Shown: positions 30,760 to 41,260, numbered from the stretch's first letter. The stretch is 64,000 bases of DNA from Rhynchopus sp. YZ270_cl-10 (GCA_964035575.1 OZ037864.1:1-64000), one strand, 5' to 3'. Translations and numbers: made by a program. The notes: a model not told the origin generated them from the letters alone.

Positions 30760-31869
30760 TCACGCCTCGCGCGTGGCACGTGCCCCTCGTCCCGTGCTGG
30801 AGAGCTGCTGGACTTGCAGCTTGAGAAGCGGCAGAGACGGGGGGCGGCTCAGCTCGTGTGCATCCTTACTAGGCTCTGAAGGCAAGTGGCGGATCTGCTG
30901 CACGTAGGGCCCGGGCTTGTCGTGGTAGGTTTTGAGCGTGGCCCAGTCGGAGCGTTCGAGCATGCCTGTGAGCTGCGTGCTGGCCTCCTCGATGTCGAGC
31001 CACGCGGTGCGTGACTTGGGCCGCCGCAGGTGCGAGTCTGGGAAACACTTCAACGTGCCGCCTTCGTTGGCGAGATACAGCTGGCGTGGGATGACCCGCC
31101 CAGGGGTGGGGAACGATGTTGCTGTGAGCCCAATCACGGCAGAGCAGTCGAACGTGCCATGCTCGACACTCCTCTGCGAGCGCACGCCGTCCGTAGGCTT
31201 CGCAGGCACGAACCACTTGACGACTGCTGCCCGCGCTGTCAGTGCGACACGCACGCGCCGCTCGTAGCGGTCGATCTTGATCTCACAGTCGCTGCCGAAG
31301 AGGGAGGGCCTGCGGAAGTATGTCTTTCTGAGCATGAGACCCTCTGCAGTGGGGCGGTTCTGGTCCTCGACATGCAGGTTCACGACCATGATGGTGTACG
31401 CATCCTTGGGGATCCACCAGCACCCAGAGTAGGGCTGCCACGAGTTTGCCTTGCGCAGGGCGACCGCGCCGTTGCTGGGGCCAATGGCACGCCGCCAGCA
31501 GCGGCTGACAACGCAGCAGGAGCGCAGGTCGCGTGAGCTGCTGACGAAGAGGAAGACCTTCTTTACGACGTCGAAGGGCAGGCGCCACCCACTTCCGCTT
31601 TGGCCCTCGCCCCTGCAGCACGGCACACCGTCGCGTGCGACACGCCAACTGCTCTCCGTGTCAGCCGTGTCCGCCTCGCTCAGGTTGTACACCGTCGGTG
31701 TGTCGCACCACGCCACACTCGTGTGCTTCGAACGCCCCGACAGCGGCGCCAGCAACGATGACCCGGCGTTCAGACTCCTCCCCAACGTCGTCGCTGTCGC
31801 CGCCAGCGCACTGGGAGGTGACCCAATCGCATCCTCTCTTATTTTATCCACATTGAGTCGATGTGTCAT
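30760..31869 (-). CDS. F-box-like protein
   Basis: 369 residues, no intron; ATG at 31869. Residues ~93-127 (LPFDVVKKVFLFVSSSRDLR, then CCVVSRCWRRAI) match the F-box pattern that recruits substrates to SCF ubiquitin ligases through Skp1. The C-terminal two thirds has conserved-looking blocks (CWWIPKDAYTIMVVNLHVED; LYLANEGGTLKCFPDSHLRR) but no WD40, LRR or Kelch repeats that I can see. The gene ends 148 nt from the kinesin start and begins 60 nt from the stop of the glycosyltransferase gene. Confidence 0.7.
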   Translation of the reverse strand: MTHRLNVDKIREDAIGSPPSALAATATTLGRSLNAGSSLLAPLSGRSKHTSVAWCDTPTVYNLSEADTADTESSWRVARDGVPCCRGEGQSGSGWRLPFDVVKKVFLFVSSSRDLRSCCVVSRCWRRAIGPSNGAVALRKANSWQPYSGCWWIPKDAYTIMVVNLHVEDQNRPTAEGLMLRKTYFRRPSLFGSDCEIKIDRYERRVRVALTARAAVVKWFVPAKPTDGVRSQRSVEHGTFDCSAVIGLTATSFPTPGRVIPRQLYLANEGGTLKCFPDSHLRRPKSRTAWLDIEEASTQLTGMLERSDWATLKTYHDKPGPYVQQIRHLPSEPSKDAHELSRPPSLPLLKLQVQQLSSTGRGARATREA

Positions 31870-31929
31870 GTCTGGTGAATGGTGTTGGCCTAAAACAAAG
31901 CGAAATGGGGGGGCGGGGGTTTAGGACTT

Positions 31930-33753
31930 TTAGGTGTCGCCGTCGGGCAAAGTTAACATGAACACATAGACTACGCAGAGCGCTGTGAAGACGCCGCCCA
32001 GCACGATGTTGCGCTGGTATGCATTCAGGCGTGACAGCACGACTGCGAGGATCGAGAGGAGAGCGAGCTTCTGCACGACAACCCACATGCTGTTGCCTTG
32101 AGTGAATACCCTGCCACGCGTCTTTGGGCCTTGGTCCTTGGGTGGCTGCACCTTCGCCTGCACCACCTCCTGTGTCACCTGCTCATGTTGCACCTTGGGA
32201 GGGTAGAGCACTGCCTTCAGGTTGTTGTCCACCAAGGGCAACCCCTCCTCGCTCGCCACAGCAGTGCTCTTCACAGAGGCAACGTCCAAAGGCACTACGT
32301 CCCCTTCACAGGCAAGGGTGTACCACTCACCCCACTTGTCGTACTGCATCCCGACAAAGTGATTCTTGAGTGAACCGCAGTTGATCCTGCCTCTGCCTAC
32401 ACCAAGGGTGTGGTGGCTCTCGCGGGGCTTGTCCTGCCATTTGTCAGCGAACAGCGCTGCGAAGAGCTGGAAGTAACGCGCCTTGGCCTGTGTGCCCATG
32501 TGGATCATGTACTTCTGCGCTGTGTTTGACATCTCGTGTGCAGCAGCGTCGTTCTGTTTGAGCCACTCCAGCACCTTCGAAAGCGAGTGCTCCAACTTCC
32601 GTGGGTCGCTGGAGCAGTTTGCATAGTGCACGAAAGGGATGATGTCATCCGAGTAGTACTGCTCGTAGTCGGTGCCCACATCGATCGCGACACCGCTGTA
32701 CGCGAAGAACTCCTGGAAGCGGTCCACCGCACCGACACCGTCGATTGCGAGGAGGTATTTGTAGCCTGTTTGCTCAAAAGGGTTGTTCATGCACATGGTG
32801 CCAGGACCGGTCTTGTCGCAGATAGAGAGGTCCGTGGCGTCTGGCAACCAGCCTTTCTTCTTGTAGCGCAGCACATCGTCCACGCAGTATGTGCGTCGGG
32901 GACAGCGCACCTGGATGTCGTTACCCTTCAGCGCACCAACCTGCCCGAGCGCAGCTGCGTGAAAGCGTTTGACGTTGAAGTAACTTCCCCCAAAGACTGC
33001 ACGCGCGTGAAGCTTCTCCCAAGCTACCTCAGGTGGCTTAGGGTACGCATGGATCCAAGGCACAGTGGGTACCAGAATGTGGTGCGGGCAGAACCGCACA
33101 TCACGCGAATAGCTCAGCACCGGGAGGTACTCATAGTAGCGCTGTGGCGGCACCTGCTGGAGCAGGAGCGGGTCGTTCTCGCAGCCGTCCATGATGGTGG
33201 TGATGTACTCGAAGGTAGCGTTCCCAAAGGCACCCAGGCGCTGGCAGAGCGACACAAAGGCGAGGTGCATCTGCAGGCGCCCCTGCTGCCACTGCCATGG
33301 ACCGATCACCTCGTAGTCCACCGCCACGCCCTGCTCGATGCGCACCCACACGCCGTATGCACGACGTTCGTCCCGTTCAAACAAGCCAGCCAGACGTGCC
33401 ACGTCCACCTGCGAGAAGGTGTCCTTCCACTTCGACATCTCCTGCACAAGGCGGCGTCCCCTGCGCACACACATCGCCCACTCAGAAGGCACACCCACAG
33501 ACTGTCCACTGCGAGGCGCAGTGCTGCACACCCGCGCCACAGTCGCACGTTCGGGTGCGTCCCAGGCCAACGGATCATCGCCGTCCTCCCTCTCCGCACG
33601 CAGCACACCCGCACGGCGCTGCTCATCCAACTGCTGCAGATGTGCCTTTGGGTCCTCCTCAATCCCGTCCTCACTCGGCTCGCTACCCATAATAGGGTAC
33701 GCAGCGCTGCTCTGCCATAGGAGCAGCAGTACCAGACATTGCGACACTCTCAT
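31930..33753 (-). CDS. GT90/CAP10-family glycosyltransferase-like membrane protein
   Basis: 607 residues, ATG at 33753. An N-terminal signal sequence (MRVSQCLVLLLLWQSSAA) targets the secretory pathway. The core near residues 260-430 resembles CAP10/KDELC-type glycosyltransferases: YKYLLAIDGVGAVDRFQEF, AIDVGTDYEQYYSDDIIPFVHY, a PRKLEHSLSKVLEWLKQND segment and AxEMSNTAQKYM. These enzymes O-glucosylate or xylosylate proteins or glycans in the ER/Golgi lumen. Two hydrophobic stretches near the C-terminus (VVVQKLALLSILAVVLSRL; IVLGGVFTALCVVYVFML) would anchor it, which is unusual for soluble KDEL-type members. Confidence 0.8.
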   Translation of the reverse strand: MRVSQCLVLLLLWQSSAAYPIMGSEPSEDGIEEDPKAHLQQLDEQRRAGVLRAEREDGDDPLAWDAPERATVARVCSTAPRSGQSVGVPSEWAMCVRRGRRLVQEMSKWKDTFSQVDVARLAGLFERDERRAYGVWVRIEQGVAVDYEVIGPWQWQQGRLQMHLAFVSLCQRLGAFGNATFEYITTIMDGCENDPLLLQQVPPQRYYEYLPVLSYSRDVRFCPHHILVPTVPWIHAYPKPPEVAWEKLHARAVFGGSYFNVKRFHAAALGQVGALKGNDIQVRCPRRTYCVDDVLRYKKKGWLPDATDLSICDKTGPGTMCMNNPFEQTGYKYLLAIDGVGAVDRFQEFFAYSGVAIDVGTDYEQYYSDDIIPFVHYANCSSDPRKLEHSLSKVLEWLKQNDAAAHEMSNTAQKYMIHMGTQAKARYFQLFAALFADKWQDKPRESHHTLGVGRGRINCGSLKNHFVGMQYDKWGEWYTLACEGDVVPLDVASVKSTAVASEEGLPLVDNNLKAVLYPPKVQHEQVTQEVVQAKVQPPKDQGPKTRGRVFTQGNSMWVVVQKLALLSILAVVLSRLNAYQRNIVLGGVFTALCVVYVFMLTLPDGDT

Positions 33754-33901
33754 GACATCGTGTGTCGTGTATTCTGCCAGGTGGTGTAGGGGTTGGGGTT
33801 AGGGGTCGGGTTTTAGAAAGAATAATGAATTGCTACTTTTTTTCTCCAATGTTTAAGAACATTCGTGGTTTCGATGAAAACCATAACTTTTTCGCCGATT
33901 A

Positions 33902-35368
33902 TTATGAGTAAACATCCCACAGCGCAACGGTGGTGTCGTTTGAGGCAGTCAGGAGTGCCGCGCGGCCTGCGATTGTACCCCACAGTGCTGTCGAGACGGC
34001 GGCGTTATGCTGTTCAAGAGCTGCGAGCTGTGCTCCGGTCTTTGTGTCGTACACACGCACGACGTTGTCCCAGCAGCCTACCGCCATCATGCGCACATTG
34101 CTTGGGTGGAAGCATATCGAAGCAGCTCCTGCCTTCGGCAGTGTCATCGTCTTCAGCTTCGTCAGGCTGAACCCACCGTCCTTCACAACACCGCCCCACA
34201 CCACAAGGCTCGTATCCGCACCGCCAGTGGCCAAGAGGAACTTCCCCGCATCGTTCTTCCACACTGCCGCCACCGCAAGAACCGGTTCACTGTGCACTTT
34301 GAAGTGTTGTCGTGTTGCAGGACCCTTCATCTCGGTGAGGTCCACCAGGGTCAGGGCGAAGTGCCCGCTTTCGTAGCCAACGCAGATGAGTGTGGTGGGG
34401 CCCTTCGTTAGCGTTGTGCAGGACATGGGGACACCGACCTTTGCTTCGGACTCTGCTGGCGGGTCGATGTCGCAGAGATACACTGCGGGGACGAGGACGT
34501 CCTCGGGGGAGACACCGCTGACTTTGTTTGCTTCGCGGACAAGGTCTTGGAGGTAGCGCTGTGCTTCGGTTGTCTTTTGGATGGGTGCAGCGGGCTGCTG
34601 GGGTGGTGGTGGTGCAGGGCCACCGAACAACGACGACACCTCCTCCACCACCGGCACAGCTGTCTCCACAACACTCTCCACCTGCACCGCCTTCGGTGCC
34701 TCCCCCCAGAGCTGATACATCCTCAGCTTGTTCTCCGCATCCGCCGGCACCACCAGCACCGCCCTCTCCTCCTTCGCACTCAACTCGAATTTACAGAACG
34801 TATAGCTAGAGTGCCACAACGTCGCCACACAACGTACAGAATAGCTCCCCGCAGTGCCTCCCAGATCCCAAGCAAACGACACATCCTTCGTCGGACGCTG
34901 CATGAACGCCATGTCGCCGAAGTCCGCATCAGGCAAGGGGTACGGCGGAGCGGCCTCTGTCGCAGTGGCGGTAGTGTCTGCCACCTCAGCCCTGCCTGGG
35001 GCAACATCCACGGTGGAGGTGGGGTCCAGGATGTCTGATGCTGTGACCGCAGTGTCGCCTGAGAAGATGCCCCAGAAACGTATCGAGCCGTCTCTACCCA
35101 TGGTGAGAAAGCTAGCACTGTCCGGTGGATGCACAGTGGTGCCGGAAGGTCGTGGCGGAAGGAACGCTACCTGAAGAATGCCTTTATCCCCGTGGCTGCA
35201 CCCCGCAGGCAGGGAAAACAGAACGCGCCGTGTGTCCGCTGCCCACAGCAGCACCTCGCCTGAGGCAGACCCGCTCAGCACAGCAGCACCACATGGAGAC
35301 AACGCCACGCAGCTGACAGCATCACGGTGCTCCCGCACTACACCGTTGGGGACGATCCTGCCTGACAT
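33902..35368 (-). CDS. WD40-repeat protein, GNB1L/Asa1-like
   Basis: 488 residues, no intron, ATG at 35368. N-terminal repeats: HRDAVSCVALSPCG...VLLWAADTR and ASFLTMGRDGSIRFWGIFSG; C-terminal repeats: VLAVAAVW...LLATGGADTSLVVWGG, ASICFHPSNVRMMAVGCWDN and the ending LLTASNDTTVALWDVYS. A low-complexity insertion (PAPPPPQQPAAP) lies near residue 255. The order and the C-terminal TxxIALWxLY-like end resemble GNB1L/ASTRA-associated protein 1, a cofactor for PIKK kinase maturation; that assignment is tentative, a WD40 propeller is secure. Confidence 0.8.
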   Translation of the reverse strand: MSGRIVPNGVVREHRDAVSCVALSPCGAAVLSGSASGEVLLWAADTRRVLFSLPAGCSHGDKGILQVAFLPPRPSGTTVHPPDSASFLTMGRDGSIRFWGIFSGDTAVTASDILDPTSTVDVAPGRAEVADTTATATEAAPPYPLPDADFGDMAFMQRPTKDVSFAWDLGGTAGSYSVRCVATLWHSSYTFCKFELSAKEERAVLVVPADAENKLRMYQLWGEAPKAVQVESVVETAVPVVEEVSSLFGGPAPPPPQQPAAPIQKTTEAQRYLQDLVREANKVSGVSPEDVLVPAVYLCDIDPPAESEAKVGVPMSCTTLTKGPTTLICVGYESGHFALTLVDLTEMKGPATRQHFKVHSEPVLAVAAVWKNDAGKFLLATGGADTSLVVWGGVVKDGGFSLTKLKTMTLPKAGAASICFHPSNVRMMAVGCWDNVVRVYDTKTGAQLAALEQHNAAVSTALWGTIAGRAALLTASNDTTVALWDVYS

Positions 35369-35521
35369 CTATATTTCTAAAGATAAAAACCAAACTGGGG
35401 GAGAAGCTGCCCCCCTCTGCAAAAATGGATGATTTGTTGGGAGGAAAAATCGAGAGAACGACGTAAGGCCTAAGGGGGATCTTTTTTTTCCGGATTCTTT
35501 TGTCTCAGAGGGTCGTCTTTT

Positions 35522-37354
35522 TCATACGACCCGACGGAAAACCCCTGCGGAGGTGTTGCTGGCTGTTGCTGCGACGCCTTTGGGGACAGCAGCAGCAGCA
35601 GCAGCAGCAGCCTCTGAGATGCTCGCGTCCAGCAGTGCGTCCAATACTGCCATGTCCAACGAGGCTTCGCCTCCACCTGCCCCTTGACTGACACCACGCC
35701 CCCTGCCCCTACCGGCAGGAGTGGGCACTGTGGCAACGCTTTTGCTTTGACTGACTCTGTGCGCGATACCCGACCAATCGCACGGCACGCCCCGTCGCAG
35801 TACAGGCCATATGGTACTCCGGAGTGCTAGCGCCGAGGTGTCGTCATCCTCGTCCCTCTCCTCTTCGCAGTGTCCGCTGTCAGCCATATTCGCCACCATC
35901 GCAAACCAGGCTGCCCGCAGGGAGGGTGGGATCAACGCAAAATACGCATTTTCGTTCTCAACAACAGACTGCAGTGTGGTTGCTGCCGGGTCCACCTTGG
36001 TGAGAACCTGAAGGACACCACCAAAGGTGTCTGGTGGGAGTGGGGAATGCGCGAGGCAGAACTCAGCAAAGATGGGGAGGACCGACTTCACTGCGTCGCT
36101 TTGGGCTTGGTGTGGTGCAAGCGCGGAGAGGAGTGCACAGGCGAGCTGTATGCGCAGAGAGATGCCTCCTGCCAGCACGACGTTGTAGCGGCAGATGCTG
36201 ACTAGGACCTCCGGTATCGTTTGCACTGAAACACCTAGGCCACGACCCGCCAGTGCACCAACCAGATGCGCCTTTGCAACCAGCTTCTGCGCTCGCTTGC
36301 GCACCAACATATGCCGCATCGACCCCTCCGCCAGCACCACGCCGTCACTGGGCACACCTTCCAAGGTAGGTGCACCCCAGGCAGCAGCCTGCTTGGGTTT
36401 TTTGCTGTCCGCACGGCGCGTCCGTTCCTTGAGCCCCGGGAGACCTCCATCAAGAACACCACGCAAACGTTCCAAGAGAAGGTCCACAACCAACCCCGCA
36501 AAGAAAGGGTACACCTTGGTGATGCCAGCTACGACGTCAAGCAGCTTTGGGTGGTAAGGCACAGCAACCTTGTGTGCTTTGAGGAAGAGCGCCACCACGC
36601 GCGTGCAGAGCGCCCTGTCCTGCGACAGCGGTGGCAGGCGGGTGAACTCGCGCACCACGTGCTCGGCGCTAGTCGTCGATAACGGTAGGCGCTGGTAAAG
36701 CAAATGGCGAAGGTACAACGTCATCGGGTCGGTGCTCTTCGTGCTCCGCGACGGCGCCATGTTCGCCCACATCAGCACACCCGCAGCTAGACAGGCATGG
36801 CAGGTCGCACGCTTCACACGCTTGGCTCGTGTGGATGGTGCTGCTTTTTCTTTCGTGCTTTTAGTAATCTGAGAGGACACCGGCGCTGGTTCTGGTGCCT
36901 TTGGTTTGGGTGCTGGCGCTGGTGGTGTTGTTGGTTCTGGTGTTGGTGCCGGTGCCGGTGCCGGAGAGGCAAAAAAATCCTCATCCTTCGGTTTCTTCAG
37001 TACCCGCAGCCCAGTAGGCTCGACTACCCTGGGCTCGCTCCGTTTCTGTGCAGGCTTGGCCGCCTTCGCTGTGGACGAGGAGGCACCACCACCACCACTA
37101 CCCGTGGCCTCCCACGGCTTCTTCCACACACCGGTGCTGGGAGGCGGCTTTGCTGTAGAAGTGCTTTGTTCGCCAAAGATGAGGAGGCGCGACACTGCTT
37201 TGTCAACGTTGTTTCCGCAGGACTTCAGGATGTCTTGCACCTGTGTGTGTGGTGTTGCGGTGTGTGTATGGGATATGGGGGAGAATAGGACACATACCAC
37301 ACGTGGGTTCACTGTCGGAAACATTTCCTGCAGACGCGCCGCATTGACGCTCAT
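35522..37354 (-). CDS. CUE-domain protein with a helical C-terminal region
   Basis: Exon 1 is 37354-37298 and exon 2 is 37240-35522 (591 residues). The 57-nt intron starts GTATGT and ends CACACAG before G; it is a multiple of three and stop-free, so the unspliced frame also reads through as 610 residues. Splicing rebuilds a CUE-type ubiquitin-binding motif (LQEMFPTVNPRV joined to VQDILKSCGNNVDKAVSRLL). A long Pro/Ala-rich linker follows (residues ~50-170), then a hydrophobic helical region to ~530 of unknown family. A small poly-Ala run encoded by GCTGCTG lies near the C-terminus. Confidence 0.75.
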   Translation of the reverse strand: MSVNAARLQEMFPTVNPRVVCVLFSPISHTHTATPHTQVQDILKSCGNNVDKAVSRLLIFGEQSTSTAKPPPSTGVWKKPWEATGSGGGGASSSTAKAAKPAQKRSEPRVVEPTGLRVLKKPKDEDFFASPAPAPAPTPEPTTPPAPAPKPKAPEPAPVSSQITKSTKEKAAPSTRAKRVKRATCHACLAAGVLMWANMAPSRSTKSTDPMTLYLRHLLYQRLPLSTTSAEHVVREFTRLPPLSQDRALCTRVVALFLKAHKVAVPYHPKLLDVVAGITKVYPFFAGLVVDLLLERLRGVLDGGLPGLKERTRRADSKKPKQAAAWGAPTLEGVPSDGVVLAEGSMRHMLVRKRAQKLVAKAHLVGALAGRGLGVSVQTIPEVLVSICRYNVVLAGGISLRIQLACALLSALAPHQAQSDAVKSVLPIFAEFCLAHSPLPPDTFGGVLQVLTKVDPAATTLQSVVENENAYFALIPPSLRAAWFAMVANMADSGHCEEERDEDDDTSALALRSTIWPVLRRGVPCDWSGIAHRVSQSKSVATVPTPAGRGRGRGVSQGAGGGEASLDMAVLDALLDASISEAAAAAAAAVPKGVAATASNTSAGVFRRVV

Positions 37355-37550
37355 ACTGTACTTCTCCTTATGCCCTAGAAAGCATCGACAAAAGAGGTTC
37401 TTCTGTGGGGGATGTGACTAATATGTTGCGAAAGAAGCATTGAAGAAAATTAGGGGGGAAGAGCACAGGATTGGTTTTGTACATCAAAACGTATTTTTTT
37501 TTCAACGCAATAGTCAAAACGCAACACAGCACAGTATGCTCTGGCAAGAG

Positions 37551-40500
37551 TCAATCTGTCTCTGTGTGCGAGCGCAAGCACCTCCGTGCAACGCGTTTGT
37601 AGGACTGCAGGGCAGGTGCGGGGGGTGGGGATGGCTGGAAGGGCGTATGCAAGGGGGAGGCTAGGGCGACGATGCTTTTGGGCGAGATGGACTTGACGCC
37701 TTTGCGGGCGAGCTGCAGGGGCGAGGTGGGGCAGATGGGCGGGAACGTACACCCTGCTGGCAGTGGCAGGCGCCCTGTGTGCTGCGGTTTGCTCTTCGCC
37801 ACGATGGTCGGGAACACACAGCTCCGCGAGCTGCGCACGCTGTGTCTGCTGCCCTTTGCATCGCGTGGCGGTGCGACAGTGCTGAAGTACGTTGTCTCGT
37901 TCTCTGTCGCCATGTCGGAGTCGCCATCGGAGCCTTCCTCCATTTCTGTGTCCACCTCTCGTGCACGTTGGTCTTCTTCCACAGCGGCAATCGCATCGGA
38001 GATGTGGAAGCCCTTCTGCTGCTTGTGTAGAGAGGCTTTGCACCTGCGGCGTTTGGGAAGCGTCCTGCCTGGTGTGCTCGCGATGCGGCGTTTGTGGCGT
38101 TCGGAGAGCTCTTCGAGGGCCTCCTTCTTCTGCTCCTTCAGCTCTTTGTACTGGCGGCGCAGCTTGTCGTCGCTTTCCTTCTGCAGGCGGCGGAGGTGCT
38201 TCGTGGCGACAGTGTTCTTCGCGACAAGGTCTTCCGAGGACTTCATGTGCTCCTCGCGGATGTGCTCGTAGAACGTCGCCTCGACGTTGCTGACCAGCGA
38301 CGTCAGCGCCGCAGCAGGTGTGCAGCTTGCGGCGTTCTGCTTGCCAGACGACCCCGTCCGCCGCATGCTGTCGTCCATGAGGATGGACATCGCAGACATC
38401 ATCTGCACAAACGTCTTCAGGTGCGCACACGAGTCTTCAAACACCTGCGCACTCGCAGGGTGTGTGTCCCCACGGCGGCGGTGCCAGTTCATCACATTTG
38501 GCTTGTCCTGCTTCGCATGCTTAGCCTCGTGCGCCGCCATGAACCTCGTCAGCAAAGGACTCCTCGACAGACACGAAAACGGCGTAGGCCTGCCCTGCTT
38601 CGCGGCATCCTCAAACCCGTCCAGCTGCATCCCCAGAAAGCGCCCCAGGAACTCTATCGGGTGTGCCGTCGTGTCGTCCGTCTCGTCGCCGTCGTGCTTC
38701 ACCTGCTTGCCCACAAAGCGCTTCTGTGCAACGCTGCGGGTCCCCACCTCGAACCACTTGCTGGCACCCATCACAAAGCAGGACTGGTCCTCCTGGGTGC
38801 GTTCCTCCTGCTCTTCAGGGTGCTTGTGGTCGGTTTTCACCTTCTGCGCAGGTCGCTCCCGCTCGCCCGAGCTGTTGTGTGGATGCGTCTTCGAGAGAAG
38901 CTGGCTCATCTCACTGGTCTTCTTCAGGTTCTCTTTGTTTTTGATCTTAGCTGTGTGCGACGCCATGTGTGGGGAGGACACGGACACAGACGAGAGACGC
39001 GCCCCTACTGCCGCACAGAGACTCGCGAGCTCTGCCTCTGTGAAGGGGGCCTCCTGGGGTGTCTCATCTTCGTGCGTCGTGCTGAGTGCGACGGACGCCG
39101 TTCTGGTTGACTTGCGCCTGGTGCGGTCGCGGATTGTTCCCAGTCTTGCCTTGCTCAGTTCCACCTGTGCCTCTTGGATCAAAGGTGCGGCAATAACCGA
39201 CGCACGGTGCGTGCGTGGCGTCTCGACACAGCTCTCATCCACTGCCTGGCGCCGCGTGGGCATGAGTGTGAAGGTTTCTGCCTGCATATCGCGCTGCCAT
39301 TCGTCGTCGAGATACTGCTGCTGCACAGAGAGAAGCTTCGTGATGGTCTCGACCAGGCTGCGACCACCACGCACCTTGGCAAGGACCGCCTGCAGTGCAG
39401 AGTCGCCACCGTCGGACGCCTTGTCCCACTCAGGCCCTTCTGCAAACTTCTCTGGGCTCATCGGCGTAGTCGGCGTCGCCCTGCGCGAACTGCTCCTCCG
39501 CGAGTTCGTCGACAGCGCACGTTCCTTCCGCGTCTCCGAGCTTGGAAACCGGCACCAGAAAGGAATGAGAGAAAACCCCGTGTCGCTAACCCCTGTCGTC
39601 CACTCCCATATGACACGCGCTGTGAAGATCCTGAGGCACATATCCTGGAAGAGCTGGTTGCGCTTGTCCTCTAGGTCAGGGTTGTTGAAGACGCCCTGCT
39701 CAGTGGTGCCCACACGCTGTGGGGCCAGGATCTGTGGGAACGTCGTGACAATGATGTGGTGCACGCATTGTGCAAGAAAGTCGGGCATGCGGCGCAGCAC
39801 GAGGTCCATTCTCGTGTGCACCGCGCTGTGTGTATGCACGACGTAGTCCTTAGCGAAGTGCATGTACAGCCGCAGGAAGACTGTACCGTACGCCTGCGAC
39901 ATCTCCTCCATGGTCTTCTCCTTTGCGAGGTCGAAGTCTGCACTCTTCACCCTTTTGTCCCTTCCTACAAGCTCCGCCTCTAGGTAGCAGAGCAGGGTGT
40001 GCCACACTGCACACTGCAGGAAGTCTGTCATGCCGTCCAGCTTCACCATGCACACGAAGAGGTTCGGCAGTGCGAAGGCGTCCCCTTGCAGAAGCGTGCG
40101 CAGGTGTGCGAGACAGCGCCGCAGCAGCGGAAGCTTCTTCGGTGGCACAACCTCCTGGTGGCTCCCCGCTGCCAGCAGCTGTGCAGCAGCGTCACGCGAG
40201 GCACACCGCTCCAGCACCTCCGCCACCGCACCTTCGACGCAGGCACGCGGCACGACATCCTTCGCTGCACAGGCCTTCTTCGCGGCCAGGTCTCTCAACG
40301 CCTCAGACGTGCACGGTGAGGCACGCCGCTCCGTGGCGACAGAGACAGAGGCACGGTGTGTTGTCTTCGCACACAGCAGAGACATGACGCCTTGCATACC
40401 GCGGGATGCGGAGGCAAAGCTGTTTGCTGTCGACTGCAGACGCGAGAGGTGCTGGTGCGAGGCGTGTCGTGAGTGGGGCGACGCCGAGGGGAGGCGGGGA

Positions 40501-40817
40501 CGGTGCTGCCTGCAGGTGTACCGCACGTACGCTGCGGCGGCGGAAAGCACGCCCTCGCGTCCATCCTTTTTTTTGGAACCTGCACCACCACCCTGTGGCG
40601 AGCACCCGACTGCGTCCTCTTCCTCACTACTGCTGTACTGCGACTGCGCCGAAACCACCGAATGCCGTGGGCTCTGTCCACACACATCAAGTATCGTTGC
40701 GTGTGCAGATGGTGCCGGTGGTGCCCCATGGCTCGTGTCGACCTCTGTAGGGAAGATGTGCGTGCCCCCAAAGAGCTGTCTAACACGCTCCTTCGCGGTC
40801 AAACCGTTTTGTGCCAT
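37551..40817 (-). CDS. Large protein of unknown function, possibly FAM227-like
   Basis: 1,088 residues from the ATG of MAQNGLTAKERVRQLFGG; no intron. A helical region at ~200-430 includes FLRLYMHFAKDYVVHTHSAV, PDFLAQCVHHIIVTTFPQIL and IWEWTTGV...FWCRFP, which faintly recalls the FAM227 family of ciliated organisms; this is weak. Most of the rest is charged or Ser/Thr-rich. A coiled coil lies at ~850-912 (LRRQYKELKEQKKEALEEL). There is no membrane segment or signal peptide. Confidence 0.75.
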   Translation of the reverse strand: MAQNGLTAKERVRQLFGGTHIFPTEVDTSHGAPPAPSAHATILDVCGQSPRHSVVSAQSQYSSSEEEDAVGCSPQGGGAGSKKKDGREGVLSAAAAYVRYTCRQHRPRLPSASPHSRHASHQHLSRLQSTANSFASASRGMQGVMSLLCAKTTHRASVSVATERRASPCTSEALRDLAAKKACAAKDVVPRACVEGAVAEVLERCASRDAAAQLLAAGSHQEVVPPKKLPLLRRCLAHLRTLLQGDAFALPNLFVCMVKLDGMTDFLQCAVWHTLLCYLEAELVGRDKRVKSADFDLAKEKTMEEMSQAYGTVFLRLYMHFAKDYVVHTHSAVHTRMDLVLRRMPDFLAQCVHHIIVTTFPQILAPQRVGTTEQGVFNNPDLEDKRNQLFQDMCLRIFTARVIWEWTTGVSDTGFSLIPFWCRFPSSETRKERALSTNSRRSSSRRATPTTPMSPEKFAEGPEWDKASDGGDSALQAVLAKVRGGRSLVETITKLLSVQQQYLDDEWQRDMQAETFTLMPTRRQAVDESCVETPRTHRASVIAAPLIQEAQVELSKARLGTIRDRTRRKSTRTASVALSTTHEDETPQEAPFTEAELASLCAAVGARLSSVSVSSPHMASHTAKIKNKENLKKTSEMSQLLSKTHPHNSSGERERPAQKVKTDHKHPEEQEERTQEDQSCFVMGASKWFEVGTRSVAQKRFVGKQVKHDGDETDDTTAHPIEFLGRFLGMQLDGFEDAAKQGRPTPFSCLSRSPLLTRFMAAHEAKHAKQDKPNVMNWHRRRGDTHPASAQVFEDSCAHLKTFVQMMSAMSILMDDSMRRTGSSGKQNAASCTPAAALTSLVSNVEATFYEHIREEHMKSSEDLVAKNTVATKHLRRLQKESDDKLRRQYKELKEQKKEALEELSERHKRRIASTPGRTLPKRRRCKASLHKQQKGFHISDAIAAVEEDQRAREVDTEMEEGSDGDSDMATENETTYFSTVAPPRDAKGSRHSVRSSRSCVFPTIVAKSKPQHTGRLPLPAGCTFPPICPTSPLQLARKGVKSISPKSIVALASPLHTPFQPSPPPAPALQSYKRVARRCLRSHTETD

Positions 40818-40951
40818 TGAGAGGTTTTTCACATTGTTTCCTGTGTGGAAAGGTGGGGGGAGATATGGTGGGAGGAAGGTGGGGAAGGTGGGGAGGAAAA
40901 AAAGTGGGGGTACTTTGTTTCATAGTATCACACAAAAAAAAAAAGGCTTGA

Positions 40952-40982
40952 AAGATGAATGTGCCTCTTGCGCACACACATC
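40952..40982 (-). ncRNA. Dispersed two-helix hairpin, copy C (GTGC type)
   Basis: Minus strand: GATG pairs with CATC; inner helix GTGTGC with GCACAT (6 pairs, one G-U); 7-nt loop GCAAGAG. The inner helix is unlike the CTAAGC type, yet pairs fully. It lies 135 nt upstream of the start of the 1,088-residue gene. Confidence 0.55.
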
Positions 40983-41260
40983 ACAAAACATCATAGTACT
41001 GACACTCTCACACACAAAGAGTCTGAGGGGGGGAAGGTGGGTTTACAATAAAAAAAAACCTGTGTTGCACATCATAATCGCCTTTGCTCTATCCCCGAAG
41101 GGTGTTGGTGTGGAAAGTGCTAAGTGAATAGAGCTGTTCCATCGCAAAGAGGGTGCAACAAAAGAACAGATGTGGAGGAACGTGTTTACAGGTACAGCTT
41201 TTTTCCGGTCACGCTTACGCGCAGCAAAAAAAAATAGGGAGGGAGAAGGCAAGTGCGTTA

